A stretch of 64,000 bases of DNA from Gonocerus acuteangulatus (GCA_946811695.1 OX328123.1:28971037-29035036), one strand, 5' to 3'. Positions 1 through 10,603 are shown, counted from the stretch's first letter. Numbers and translations: made by a program. Notes: a model not told the origin generated them from the sequence alone.

Positions 1-2883
1 AGATTCTGTCCATCGCCTTTGCTCTAGATTAGCGAGTGACAGCAATAACCTGGAACTTACTTCCTTCATCAATACAGGGTCACCGCTCGTCCAGCTGTCC
101 ATGTTCTCTCCAGCTCTGGCGAATAGCTGTTCCCATTCCTTGTATAACCAGGCCTTCTTCCCTATCACCTCGCGGAACAGTCTACCAGGCAGCCTTTGTC
201 TCGGTAATGTTACCAACCTGAGCATATACTCTAGATGTAGCTTTAATGTGTGCAGGAAAATAGATCTTCTACCTGTTTCTAGATATATTGCATAATTAGG
301 AGTGTATGTTGGCAACCCGAAGAGCCGCTTCACAAATGACCTCTGTACAGCCTCAACAGCCCCGAATTCCCTCCATCCCCAGACTTGGGCACCATAACAC
401 AGAGTTGCTCGCGTGACTGCATCGAACACCTGAAACTTAGCAGAAGCGGGGACTTCATGCTTCATAATAAAGCGATTCCATACAGTATGAAGTGCATACT
501 TTGCTACCCGCACCTTTTCCTCGAAATGGCAGCTCATTGACAGCTTGGGGGTGAGGATAACTCCAAGATACTTATATTCGTTTACCACTTCTATCGGTTG
601 GCCACCAAGCTTCCACTCCTCGTTCATGGCTGGTCTCCCACCATTCCGAAATATCATTATCTTGGATTTATTCAGATTGATAGTCAGGTTCCAAGTTCGA
701 CAGTAATCCTCCAGTTTATTTATCATGAGCTGTAGAGAGGTCTTCTCCTCATTTAGAAGAACTATGTCATCCGCGTACATAAGGCATGGCACCCGACCGT
801 CTAGTATTCGCACTCCTCCGCTGAGCTCCTCAGGCAAATCATTTATATAAGCAGAAAATAAAAGAGGACTCAATAAGCAGCCTTGCTTTACTCCAGAATC
901 AGTGCTGAAAAAACTGGTAATGCCACCCTTGTTCCATACTGCAGACTCCGTATCCTTGTAGAGGTTTTCAAGAAGGCTAACTATCTTAGTGGATAATCCT
1001 AGTCTATATAGTTTATAAAATAGAGCACCTCTGTTCAGCAAATCGAAGGCAGCTTTGAAGTCTACGAAGAAGCAATAAACCTTACTCCTTTTCTTTTGTA
1101 GTTTAAGTTTAATTATTGTAATTAAGTTAAATATATTGTCAATGGTGGAGTAATTTTTCCTAAACCCGGCTTGATATTCACTGATAATATTGTTTTCCAA
1201 AAACCAATCCTCCAATCTCTGAAGTAAAATTCCAGAAAATAATTTTGCAAGCGTGTTGATGAATGATAGACCCCTATAGTTCTCCGTATTATTTACATCT
1301 CCTTTTTTATGAAGCGGGAATATTATCGCCTTAGCGAAGCTCTGTGGAACATCACCAGTCTCCAAGATCTCATTGAAGATTTTGATCAGCAACTCATGAA
1401 GTTTCCTTGGTCCATACTTGTAAAATTCATACGGTATCCGATCTAATCCTGGCGCCTTGTTATTCTTGGCTTTACACATGACAAGTTCTAGTTCCGAGAG
1501 TTCAATAGGCCGATCAAGGCTGTGTACTACTGTCATTGGTCTAGCATAGGAAATAGATTCATAAGCCATCGGTGCATTCAGCATTCCCTGGAAATATTCC
1601 AACCAATCTGCGTCTTTAATATCATTAGTAGCTGACATACCCTTATTCTGGAGAATTCTTACAAGCCCCCAAAAATCATTGCTATCCTTAATTTTCTTAA
1701 ATCTTTCATTCAATGCCATAAAGTAATGCGCTTTCTTTATTTTGCATAGATCCTTGTATTCTTTAATTGCCTCCAGGTACAAAAATTTTAAAAAAGGCAA
1801 ATTATGCTTTCTGAATAGGCGTAAAAGTTTAAAGGACTTTTTCCTGACTCGCCTACAATCGCTGTCAAACCAGGGAGCGCTGGCCTTTCCGTGATATGAG
1901 TTATCTAGGCTACGGTGCTGGCCCCTGTCGGCTGAGCCTCGAATCACTTGAGACAACTGACAAATAACCTCCTCATTGTTTACTCCAGTAATGTCATCTG
2001 TTAATAAAGTTTCAAGCTTGAATTTATAATACTTTTCATCATTCTTGGTCCAACTTAACTTAGGAAGCAATGGAGCACTGGTGTAGGTTCTTTGTGGTAT
2101 CTTATCATTTAAAACAGTGATAATTGGCATATGGTCTGAAAAAGGTAATGAGAGAACTTTAAAATCTTCTACTAAATGAAAGCTATCTCCAGTTATAACA
2201 CTTATATCATTAACTGATACTCCCATAGCTCCTATAAATGTTAACTCCCCTTCTTGATCTGAAGGAGACCTTCCATTTAAAATAATAAAATTGTAGTCAG
2301 CTATAAAATCTAACATTTTTCTCCCCCTGCTTGTTTTATTTATATCTTTTGATCTCCTTTTCCTAGAAAATCTTTTATTATTAGCAATTATGGCTTCTGG
2401 AAGATTTTGGCAGTCAGAAATTTGAACATTCCAGTCCCCGATTATTAAAAACTCCATATTATCATGCCTCTGGATGAAAGAGACTAATGTTTCAAATTCT
2501 GAATTCCATTCTTTTGCTCTAAGATATACTGGAATTATGCATATATTTAATTTGTCCAATTTAATTAAAATTTGATCCTCTACTGAAATGAAGTGAGCAT
2601 GGTCAGCCAATGACTTTTTAATTCCTGTAAGTTTTCCACCTATTGCTCTGCCAAATGCTTTCTCTTTTTTAGCATATTCCCATTCCAAATGATATTCATA
2701 GAAAAATCTCTCAAAATATTGACAGTCTTCCTCACCAACATGTGTTTCCAAGAGAACAAAGACACTATATGTTTTAACATTATTCAGAAAATCTATTGAT
2801 TTTATTTTGCTTCTGAGACCACCCACATTGTATGAGAGAATATTTAAGCTAGTCACATCTATGTTACCTTTATCTGTGTCCAG
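1..2883 (-). CDS. Non-LTR retrotransposon ORF2: apurinic-type endonuclease plus reverse transcriptase (partial at left edge)
   Basis: Reading on the minus strand from 2883, the frame is open for 961 codons without a stop and runs off the window. Near the start are endonuclease (exonuclease/endonuclease/phosphatase fold) motifs: SYNVGGLRSK, LLETHVG, IIGDWN and SDHMPI. Next come reverse transcriptase blocks: KAPGLDRIPYEFYK, ENYRGLSFINTLAK, EYQAGFRKNYST, FFVDFKAAFD, GVKQGCLLSPLLF, the catalytic YADDIVLL (around 740-780) and EYKYLGVIL. This is the APE-class LINE plan: nicking of target DNA followed by target-primed reverse transcription. The first in-frame ATG is at 2457, inside the endonuclease domain, so translation must begin upstream; the ORF follows the ORF1 C-terminal frame directly after one TGA. 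The catalytic motifs look intact, which suggests a young insertion. The clade within APE LINEs cannot be fixed by eye. Confidence 0.93.
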   Translation of the reverse strand, partial: MDTDKGNIDVTSLNILSYNVGGLRSKIKSIDFLNNVKTYSVFVLLETHVGEEDCQYFERFFYEYHLEWEYAKKEKAFGRAIGGKLTGIKKSLADHAHFISVEDQILIKLDKLNICIIPVYLRAKEWNSEFETLVSFIQRHDNMEFLIIGDWNVQISDCQNLPEAIIANNKRFSRKRRSKDINKTSRGRKMLDFIADYNFIILNGRSPSDQEGELTFIGAMGVSVNDISVITGDSFHLVEDFKVLSLPFSDHMPIITVLNDKIPQRTYTSAPLLPKLSWTKNDEKYYKFKLETLLTDDITGVNNEEVICQLSQVIRGSADRGQHRSLDNSYHGKASAPWFDSDCRRVRKKSFKLLRLFRKHNLPFLKFLYLEAIKEYKDLCKIKKAHYFMALNERFKKIKDSNDFWGLVRILQNKGMSATNDIKDADWLEYFQGMLNAPMAYESISYARPMTVVHSLDRPIELSELELVMCKAKNNKAPGLDRIPYEFYKYGPRKLHELLIKIFNEILETGDVPQSFAKAIIFPLHKKGDVNNTENYRGLSFINTLAKLFSGILLQRLEDWFLENNIISEYQAGFRKNYSTIDNIFNLITIIKLKLQKKRSKVYCFFVDFKAAFDLLNRGALFYKLYRLGLSTKIVSLLENLYKDTESAVWNKGGITSFFSTDSGVKQGCLLSPLLFSAYINDLPEELSGGVRILDGRVPCLMYADDIVLLNEEKTSLQLMINKLEDYCRTWNLTINLNKSKIMIFRNGGRPAMNEEWKLGGQPIEVVNEYKYLGVILTPKLSMSCHFEEKVRVAKYALHTVWNRFIMKHEVPASAKFQVFDAVTRATLCYGAQVWGWREFGAVEAVQRSFVKRLFGLPTYTPNYAIYLETGRRSIFLHTLKLHLEYMLRLVTLPRQRLPGRLFREVIGKKAWLYKEWEQLFARAGENMDSWTSGDPVLMKEVSSRLLLSLANLEQRRWTES

Positions 2884-3818
2884 TCAATCTGATCGAGGCT
2901 TGTGCTCATCCGATGTTGCTCCTTCTCCACCAGGCACCATACTCCTATGAGGCTCAATATTATCTTCTGCAGCAGGACATTTTTCATTTTTTAGCTTATC
3001 ATTAAGATCAGTGAGATCATAATGAAACATTTTTGAGAGGGCATCGACAGCACTCTTCCTCCCTGACATAGCCCAACCTGGTCACTCCACTGGTATCGAA
3101 ACCCATTTACTAATAACTTGTCTCTCCGAACAGTTATGATATGGCTAGTTTTCAGATCCTTGAGAGTTTTCCTTACTAATAGCAACTTATTTCTCTCTTG
3201 TCGCTGCCTCAATGTTAGATCCTGTTGAATGCTAATGCCGCTGCCTTTCAAAAACTTAGCATTTTTCAAAATCTTAGAAACCATGTGTTGCGATAGGAAC
3301 TCTGCTAGAATAGGTCTCTTTGCCTTACTAGGATTACCAAGTGGTCTAGCATGACAGATAACAATACTCTCATCAACTTTTAAAACTGATGAACATAATT
3401 GCTTTACAATTTCCTCATACCTCTGATCCTTTTGCGGCTGCAAACCATAAAATAAAAGATTATTCCTCTTAGATTGTTGATTTAAATACTCAATTTGGTT
3501 TTCAAGTCTCTCATTTATTGTTTGTTGTTTTTCCAGCTCCTTTCTGATATCCAAATTTTCTTTTTCTAATGATATTAGTTTATTATTTATTCTCATAATA
3601 TCATCTTTTGTTGCTAATTTTTTATCATCTATTAAATCACTAAATAGACTTTTCAATTGACTTACGGACAGTTTTCCAACCTCACTCATATTTTCAAATT
3701 TTGTCTTTACTTGGCCTTCCACTTCAAATTCTGGGGAGCTGTTGCTGCGTCTCCTTTTCTGACTTGTTTTTGGAGAAAAGAAATCGGTAATTTTATTATC
3801 AGTATTTCTAAGATTCAT
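2884..3818 (-). pseudogene. Non-LTR retrotransposon ORF1 (L1-type coiled coil plus RRM-like RNA-binding protein), with an apparent frameshift
   Basis: ATG at 3816-3818. Residues about 1-25 are basic and include ITDFFSPK, which resembles a PCNA-interacting box. Residues about 50-115 are heptad-rich and charged (coiled coil). From about residue 118 (RNNLLFYGL) to 245 the sequence resembles the RNA-recognition and C-terminal domains of L1 ORF1p. In the starting frame the protein ends at 2991 with an unconvincing tail. The -1 frame, open from 3081, continues with DALSKMFHYDLTDLND and ends at a TGA at 2884-2886. The natural protein therefore probably crosses frames near 3060-3081, most simply through a one-base deletion. 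ORF1p of this kind binds the element RNA as a chaperone. It lies directly upstream of ORF2 in the same element. Confidence 0.85.
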
Positions 3819-4085
3819 TTATTTCAAAAGAAAATGATATTAGTTTAATTGATAAGTGCGTAGCTGTTATCACGCCGATCTACCGGCTACAACTTAAAAC
3901 ACCAAATTTATAGTTTCAAGGCCTGAAAACCTTATTTTTGCTACTCTAGAAATAACTAGAACTCTTATAAATTATTCAGGCATCAATTTCACTTCAATGA
4001 AATCTTCGAAACCACGAAAAATTGATAAAAACTTTCACCCTCTTTCCAGCTGCACGTATCTTTATCACTACCGTTATCGCACTCC

Positions 4086-4710
4086 TGCTAGCAAATATTA
4101 AAGATATATTACAAATATTAAAAATTAATTGATCCCTTTTTGGGGGGGGAGGGTAATTTTATTTCTTTAATCCACTCATATCGATCCAACCGGGGGCGGG
4201 CTTACACCAGACAGAAACTACTAATTTGTCTACAACTGTCGCAATGTTTGTTATATTTTAACAAAATTCGGTATAAGTCGTGAGTATGTAAAGAAAAAGA
4301 TATGTTGAAAAAATAAACTAAATTGGTTCGGAGAGGGAGTTTACCCTCCCAAAAAAGTATTTGTTGGCCCGTTCTGAACGTCATTTGTATTCATTGTAAA
4401 GAAACTGGGTAAAAAATATTCCCGTAAATGTGTAATATGCGTTGTAAAAAAACTAAACAAAATCAGTTCATTAAAAATTTTGGTTTACTCTGTATTATTT
4501 TCAAATTGCTTTGTGCTTCCGAAAGGCTGAATTCGGGATTTTTCGTTGTTCTATTTGTGAATGTGTATATTTTTATTATTATTAACAATAAACATAAATG
4601 TGAAGTTTTCGTGAGTTTATACCTCTTACACACAACACACCAGAAGAAAGTTTATTAATAAAATTATAATTGTGCTAGCAAATATTAAAGATATATTACA
4701 AATATTAAAA
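4086..4710. mobile_element. Insertion flanked by 38-bp identical direct repeats
   Basis: 4086-4123 and 4673-4710 are identical (each begins TGCTAGCAAATATTAAAG). They bracket 549 bp that contains two diverged units, about 143 bp apart, of the same repeat found at 56560-57150 (recognisable by an aactaaatNGGTTC core). The flanks look like an unusually long target-site duplication; alternatively they are remnants of short terminal direct repeats. No coding region is supported. Confidence 0.6.
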
Positions 4711-5940
4711 GTCCTAACTACTTAAGTTTGATTTCTTCTACGATGATGTTAAACATACTTCAGCGAAGGTTAAGCACTTTAGAAGAGATAAAATATAATA
4801 CTTAATCTCTTCAAATCTTATTTTTCTGTAATCCTCCGTCAATTAGGATATCTACAGATGTAGAGCTTTTTTCCTAATCCCTAATATCTTTCCAATTAAT
4901 GCCTACAATCCTTGAATATTGAACAGACTTACCGTTCACTTCATCCAATATCTTTAAGGGACCAAGACTTTCATTAGATATGTGTTCATTAAAATATATG
5001 TTAGAACGTCAAAAATTCATCAATTCTTCCTATACTTATTTTATTCAGTCGTTATAGGCGGAAATGGCTATAAGGACTTTTAAAATATATTCATCTGAAC
5101 GAAGATATCAAATAATATGTACCGGAGAAACCACTTTTTTACACACACAAACTCACAAACATATGTATCTTTATTTGTATGTTCGCACCTTTCGGTCCTC
5201 AAAAAGCGTCCTTATTTGGACGAATTAGGCGCAAAAATACTTCCTATGAAATGTAAGATCAAGCTTCTTACCTACCAGAATCTCCCCCCCCCCCCCCCCC
5301 AACCCATCGGAACCCTGTTATTTCATAGTAAATGATCACTCAACCTAGCACTTTTCTGTTCGTAACCCTGGTGAAATTTGTAAACGAATAAAAACAGTTG
5401 TTAGTTTGCTTCGATCTTCTGTAAAAAATCTAAACAAGTGTAAAAATTTAAATTGGAATTTCAAATAATAACAATATTTTAAGTACCACAACTGGAAACT
5501 GACAGTGCCCTAAGGGAAAATGACTCGTTCGTTCTAGATTAAAACTATTACAAATATGTTTCTTATTTCCTTATCTTGTATTACTAAAATAATAATTTAC
5601 TCTTAAATGCAATTTAAAATGAAAAATTAAATCTCAAAGTGAAGTAAGCGGAAATTACTCCTTTTAAGCAGCAATTACTTCGAATATGATCGCTCTATCA
5701 AGAATTACGTAAGATCCGTATTTGTGGGACATTTAATAAGCTTTCGAATAGATTTTTTACTACGATTTCACAACCGGTTGCGAGATATACAAGAAAATAT
5801 CAGAAAATCTAGTATTTTCCATTTTCCTGGACAACGATTATAGATAGGCTTTGAAAATGTGGTTTAATTAGATTTCCCAAGTCGAATTGCTTACAAAACT
5901 TGTACCTGGAAGCTTAGATACGCAAACACACACACAATAA

Positions 5941-5942
<2 letters not shown>
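4711..5942. other. Unassigned AT-rich sequence
   Basis: No coding signal or recognised repeat. A C-run of 18 lies at 5283-5300. Confidence 0.4.

Positions 5943-5945
<3 letters not shown>

Positions 5946-5995
<50 letters not shown>
5946..5995. repeat. (TA)n microsatellite
   Basis: About 50 bp of uninterrupted TA just upstream of an HX copy. Confidence 0.95.
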
Positions 5996-5999
<4 letters not shown>

Positions 6000-6011
6000 T
6001 CATCGTTTTTT

Positions 6012-6139
6012 AGCGCGGTTCCTCCCTACTCCATAGGGAGAACCCGCTTATGAGGTTGACCTCACGACGCAATCCGGAAGTGCCGACTAGAAACTTGTTT
6101 CAGACCCCATAGATCACGAAAATATAGGTGGTTCAAATT

Positions 6140-6182
<43 letters not shown>

Positions 6183-8221
6183 TTGTCTGTTAACGCTCTA
6201 GCAAGCTCAAAAATGGCCCGATTTTGATGAAATTTGGTACAAAAATCTGTCTTCTAATTTGAAAGGTCAAATCCGCCCACGGAAAGATAGTGTTTGGGGC
6301 GAAATTCACGCAAAAAAAAATCGTAACGCTTACGTTTTTGAGTTTATATGCTTGCAGGTACTTGTTTTATAGGTTTCTTAACATAGGAAAACGAATGAAA
6401 CCATTTTTAAGGCGATATCTGTAACCATTTTTGAGAAAAGTAGAATCAATGTTTTTTTCTCTACAAAAAAGGTTCTGAAGCAATATTCGATGGGGCACCG
6501 TCAATCAGAGATATATGCGCTTTAAACTTAAAAAGTGTTTGTTTTGTTGTTTTGAACGGGGGGTTGTCTTTGTTTATCTCACTTTTTAATTGGTTGTTTT
6601 TTGTTTTAAATTGCATTTATCCGACTCGCAGGAACTACATCATCTTAGCGCGGTTCCATTCATATCCCTAGTGTCATTTTTTATACTTAGAATAGAAACA
6701 GTTATTACTTTGTTTAGATCATTCTTAATGGAAACACATATTCCAAAGAAAAGCAAGATTGTCGGCAAGGCACAAGAAACTATTCTAAGCGAAAATTACT
6801 CTTTCCGCCGTCCCAAGTTTCTCTCTACGAAGACTCTACTACGAATTTGTTTCTAATTGACTTAACTTGCTTTACTAACATATCCATTTTATTGTTAAAT
6901 GCAATTAAAAACACTAAACTACTCATTTTACTGTTAAATGCAATTAAACAAAATAAAATTGTACAAGAAAATGGGAAAGTATTATTATGTGATTTTTTAA
7001 TGTATTACGCCACATACAACCACAAAATATAATTATATTTCGACTATAGCATTTGGCTTTATGACTTCCTACAGGTACAATATCTGTCATCTCTTCTAGG
7101 ATGCATCTTGATTTATGAAGTGCAATAAAACCTACCTGAAGCCTGCCTAGTAGCTCGACCCGGTTTTTCTCGAAAACGGTTAAAGCTATCGCCTTGAAAA
7201 TGGTTTCATTCGTTTTTGTAGCCCAAGAAGCCTATAAAACGAGTACTTACAAGCTTATGAACTCAAAAACGTAAGATTTGCGATTTTTTTTGCGCGAATT
7301 TCGTCCCAAACGCCATCTTCCAGTGGGCGGATTCTGCTGGTTAACGAACTTGACCTTTTAAATTGGACGACGGATTTTTGTACCAAATTTCATCACAATC
7401 GGACCATTAGGGAAGCCAAAAATGAGCGAACAGACAAATATATATACAAATTTGAACCACCGTTATTTTCGGTCTCTAGGGGTTCTGAAACGCGAAATTT
7501 TCTAGTCGGCACTTCCGGATTGTTTCATTGTATCAACCTTATAAGCGGGGTTCCTCCCTATGGGGGAGGGAGTAACCGCGCTAAAAGTGTTTGTTTTGTT
7601 GTTTTGAACGGGGTTTTGTCTTTGTTTATCTCACTTTTTAATTGGTTGTTTTTTGTTATAAATTGCATTTATCAGTGAAATTAGTATTTTAGTAAAATAA
7701 GCCAAGAAACGGCGAAAGGTATTGGTAATAAGTTTGGAGTGGCTGCGGTAATCATGATGGCAGTGGCTAATCATGATGGCTTATACATAAGATTGTTTTT
7801 AATTCTCCTATCTATATAACCTTCCTCATAGCCTACAACTGAAGTTATCATTATTTCTTACTTTATATAAAGATTTTCCCCTCGAGAGAATGGAATTTTA
7901 TTTGCCATGAAGCACATATTTACAGTTGATTATAACAGTAAAATGAATTTGCTGGTAAAACAAAAGAAACTTAAAATGACAACGAATTTTTGGTTCGAAA
8001 TAGAGCCTCATGTGCAGTTGTCGAAGAGCGATTATGTTTTCAGTACATAATTGTATTGACTTATTCAGCCTTCCTCAAGAATGAGGATTAAGAATTATCC
8101 GTATTATTTAGAGTAAGTTGGCTACTGTCAGTTTCCTGTGATTTGTGATGCCTAATCTATTCCATTTCTTCGAGATGTAGGGAGACGCGCTAAGATGACG
8201 CAGTTCCTGCGTGTCGGACTT
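6012..8221 (-). mobile_element. HX family copy, reverse orientation, with a nested HX copy inside
   Basis: Begins with the hairpin end (AGCGCGGTTCC at 6012) and runs through the family's (TA)n tract (6139-6181). It ends at 8184-8221 with the other family end, GCGCTAAGATGACGCAGTTC followed by CGTGTCGGACTT. A second HX copy in the opposite orientation interrupts it at about 6619-7582. No open coding region. Confidence 0.75.
6619..7582 (+). mobile_element. HX family copy, internally deleted, nested
   Basis: Starts with CCGACTCGCAGGAACT...CTTAGCGCGGTTCC and ends with the terminal hairpin GGGAGTAACCGCGCT at 7582. It is only ~960 bp against ~3.1 kb for full-length copies. It is bounded by a near-identical ~90-bp direct repeat (6531-6620 and 7583-7672). 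Confidence 0.75.
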
Positions 8222-8337
8222 TTCTTGATCTATGGGTTCAGAATCGTGGATTTTCCAAGTCGAGAATTCCGGATTGGATCAACAGGTCAACCTCATAAGC
8301 AGGTTAATTCCGTATGGAGGGAGGGAAGAAACACGCT
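8222..8337 (+). mobile_element. HX hairpin-end fragment
   Basis: Diverged hairpin end of the HX family (cctcataagc...gggagggaag...cacgct) directly abutting the end of the previous copy. Confidence 0.55.
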
Positions 8338-8682
8338 AAAATTACTCAAAATGCCTTCAATGATTTTTTATATAAAATAGGCAGATTGTGAATAAATTAA
8401 AATCACTTTTACAAACTAGCCATTTATTGAAATTATTCTACGTCCAAACTTGGACATGGCCCTTAAAGAAGAAGGGTCGCCTGCCTTAGGCTGTATTTTA
8501 GAAAAATAAAATATACATTAAGAATACAAATTGTTGTCCTACTTTAAACTAAGGCTATCCTAACTTATTGCTGAATTCATCATGAAGATTAGATAGTTAG
8601 CCGTCGAGGTGATAAGTAAAGATGGAATAGTTGGGATTCGGCTAAAGCAACCTCAATACGATTTTTGTTAAAAAAATCTATA

Positions 8683-8726
8683 TTTAGGACGTTTCGGCTA
8701 CTCATTGGTAGCCTTCGTCAGTTAAA
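8683..8726 (-). ncRNA. Hammerhead-like ribozyme motif H1, left arm
   Basis: On the minus strand: TTTAA, CTGACGA, one extra A, stem II GGCTAC/GTAGCC, GAA, ACGT (self-complementary stem III), cleavage triplet GTC, then CTAAA. Stem I has one mismatch at its base compared with the right arm. Confidence 0.6.
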
Positions 8727-8911
8727 ATGACAAGAAAAACCGAAATTAATACAGAAAAAAAGAAGTATATAATTGAGATAAGCAACAGAACTATAAATAC
8801 AATTGACTTATTATAAAAGAACAAATTGGTCTTATCTCTCATTCTTAGAATGAACTCATTATCTCAATTATAAACTTTTTTTTCTCTATTAAATTCTTTT
8901 TTTCTTGTCAT

Positions 8912-8955
8912 TTTAGCTGATGAAGGCTACCAAAGAGTAGCCGAAACGTCCTAAA
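8912..8955 (+). ncRNA. Hammerhead-like ribozyme motif H1, right arm
   Basis: Order seen: TTTAG (stem I 5'), CTGATGA, one extra A, stem II GGCTAC-loop-GTAGCC, GAA, ACGT, C (NUH = GUC), then CTAAA, which pairs perfectly with TTTAG. This matches a type I hammerhead with a minimal self-complementary stem III, which would need dimers to be stable. Confidence 0.68.
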
Positions 8956-9035
8956 TATAGATTTTTTTAAACAAAAATCGTATTGAGGTTTCTTTAGCCA
9001 AATCCCAATCATTCCATCTTTACTTATTGCTGAAT

Positions 9036-9920
9036 GTATCAATGTAAACTTTGTGAATTGATTCACTCTTCCTCTGAAGAATGCAATACGCCTTACTAGA
9101 ATGTCAAGCAGGTTTTGTTGTTTAAGGGGCATTGCTGTTTTGGAAATTAAATCTGTTGCAATATTAATTTTGATTGTCATTAGGAATTCGCTTATAATTG
9201 TTTTGTATGGACATAATGTATGAGATTAGTGAAGATTCGATTACAAATTTAAAAGAACAATATTGCATATGCTATAATATTATGCAATTAAGTTTGTACT
9301 TAAATGTTGGTTTAGTATATTATAAGTTGTTATACTTACCCTCCGATTTGCCAACAAACTGTTTTTAACCTAATGCAATGGCATTTGTATAAGTATATCG
9401 TCTAGGACACCTGAGACGTCTTAGTCATTATCATAATTTTAGATTTTTCATAAACACAACTTAGAAATAACAAAATCTAATCCTAGTCGTGTGGGCTTAA
9501 AAAAATATTAGGTCATTAAATTTGGTCAGAGACTATTTTTAAGTAAATTTGATAAAATTTATATCAGGATATGATTTATTACTTTAAAGAAAAGAAAAGG
9601 ACTTACTATAATTCCTTGTGGGACTCCCCTGTAGAATGTTAACCGAATAGTACATCACACACTAAACGTTAAAGGAATTTAGTTTTGTAAGGTTATGGAA
9701 ACATTTTAAGATATTCTCTAGACTGCTATAGGATACCAATAACGTACCATTTCCAGGCACAGCCGATGACATTTTGTATAGTTATGAAACACGCAGTACA
9801 TTTTAGTGGAAGTAGAATGTTCCTCGGTCATTGGCCGCAAGGCGGACTAAGTTAACCCTAGAGTTTCTTTTCGGAGCAGAAGTGTCTATTCTCCACGTAC
9901 CAGAAAATACATCATTAAGA
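9036..9920. other. Unassigned sequence with a short repeated segment
   Basis: No coding signal. 9825-9915 is related to 12740-12850 (both contain ggcggactaagtta). Confidence 0.4.
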
Positions 9921-10215
9921 TGGCCATACATGTTTAGTTCAAGTCTCAAGGCCGGGAATGCACAGTTTGGCCTCAAGGTTTGGGCTGTACGGGTCTAGCA
10001 AGCTAACGATAAGTTAATAAAACTTATGACAGGGACTGCACAGTCCAGTTATAGTAGACTATATCCTAACTACCAAATATCCTCTTGTCCAAACACGTCA
10101 CGCCCGGCCTGCACAGTCCCCGCTTCATTGGACTGTACAGTTAATCTGTTGGTGGTTTCATTGTACTTCGGTGGACTGTACTGTTCAACTCTGTCCTCAC
10201 CATGTATGGGCACCT
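9920..10215 (+). repeat. Dispersed repeat, pair with 41617-41965
   Basis: Shares long segments with 41617-41965, including ggcctcaaggtttgg, gactgtacagttaatct and tgtatgggcacc. It is rich in the palindrome GGACTGTACAGTCC and its variants. Probably a non-autonomous DNA element; termini and target duplications not resolved. Confidence 0.6.
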
Positions 10216-10318
10216 TTAATATTTTTTCAAGTAGTTTGACAACGAACAAATTACAGACATCATTCGATAGCTTGACCCCACAGAAGAGGGGTTTTACTGT
10301 TCCGGAAATACCGTTGGC

Positions 10319-10442
10319 TGGGGTCTCGCTTGTTCTAACGCCTTGGATTCGTATGTGGGGGATGAGGGTTCGAATCCCCCCTGCAGCAGGGGTTATTTTC
10401 ATCTTTTCATCTCAGGGGCAGTTGAGAAAATTCCCTGCGCAT
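10319..10442 (+). mobile_element. tRNA-derived SINE, family A, 3'-truncated copy
   Basis: Starts GGGTCTC and contains a B-box GGTTCGAATCCCCC at about 10366-10381, followed by the family-specific ttttcatctcagg segment also seen at 59430-59475 (reverse strand). It runs into a (CA)n(TA)n tract instead of the usual 3' end. Confidence 0.65.

Positions 10443-10528
<86 letters not shown>
10443..10528. repeat. (CA)n-(TA)n compound microsatellite
   Basis: About 44 bp of CA followed by about 42 bp of TA, joined to the 3' side of a SINE copy. Confidence 0.95.
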
Positions 10529-10530
<2 letters not shown>

Positions 10531-10603
10531 TCCTTTAGGCTTCCTTGCTTGGGTTTCATTCTTCTGGTCCCTCGGCTTCTTTCTCCAGCGGTGTCGGATT
10601 CTT

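Larger units (their letters stand above)
1..3900 (-). mobile_element. APE-class LINE (non-LTR retrotransposon), two-ORF, nearly complete 5' part
   Basis: Element containing the ORF1 and ORF2 described here. Its 3' end lies beyond the left edge. The 5' end is not resolved; the sequence from 3819 to about 4080 has no coding signal and may be 5' UTR. Size and order (coiled-coil ORF1, endonuclease, reverse transcriptase) fit a roughly 5-kb LINE. Confidence 0.85.
8563..9035. mobile_element. Inverted-repeat element with hammerhead-like motifs, type H1 (Penelope-like)
   Basis: Two arms in opposite orientation (about 8577-8790 and 8840-9021) each carry the same ~150-bp unit, including a hammerhead-like core. 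The whole is flanked by a 14-bp direct repeat ACTTATTGCTGAAT (8563-8576 and 9022-9035), consistent with a target-site duplication. A third, single unit is at 37826-37971. Opposed short terminal units with hammerhead motifs are a known feature of Penelope-like elements; no reverse transcriptase or GIY-YIG sequence is seen here, so this would be a non-autonomous or truncated form. Confidence 0.65.

Noticed and set aside
3060..3085. Programmed -1 frameshift site in ORF1
   Set aside because: No slippery heptamer in the right frame at the overlap; a simple indel is the better explanation.
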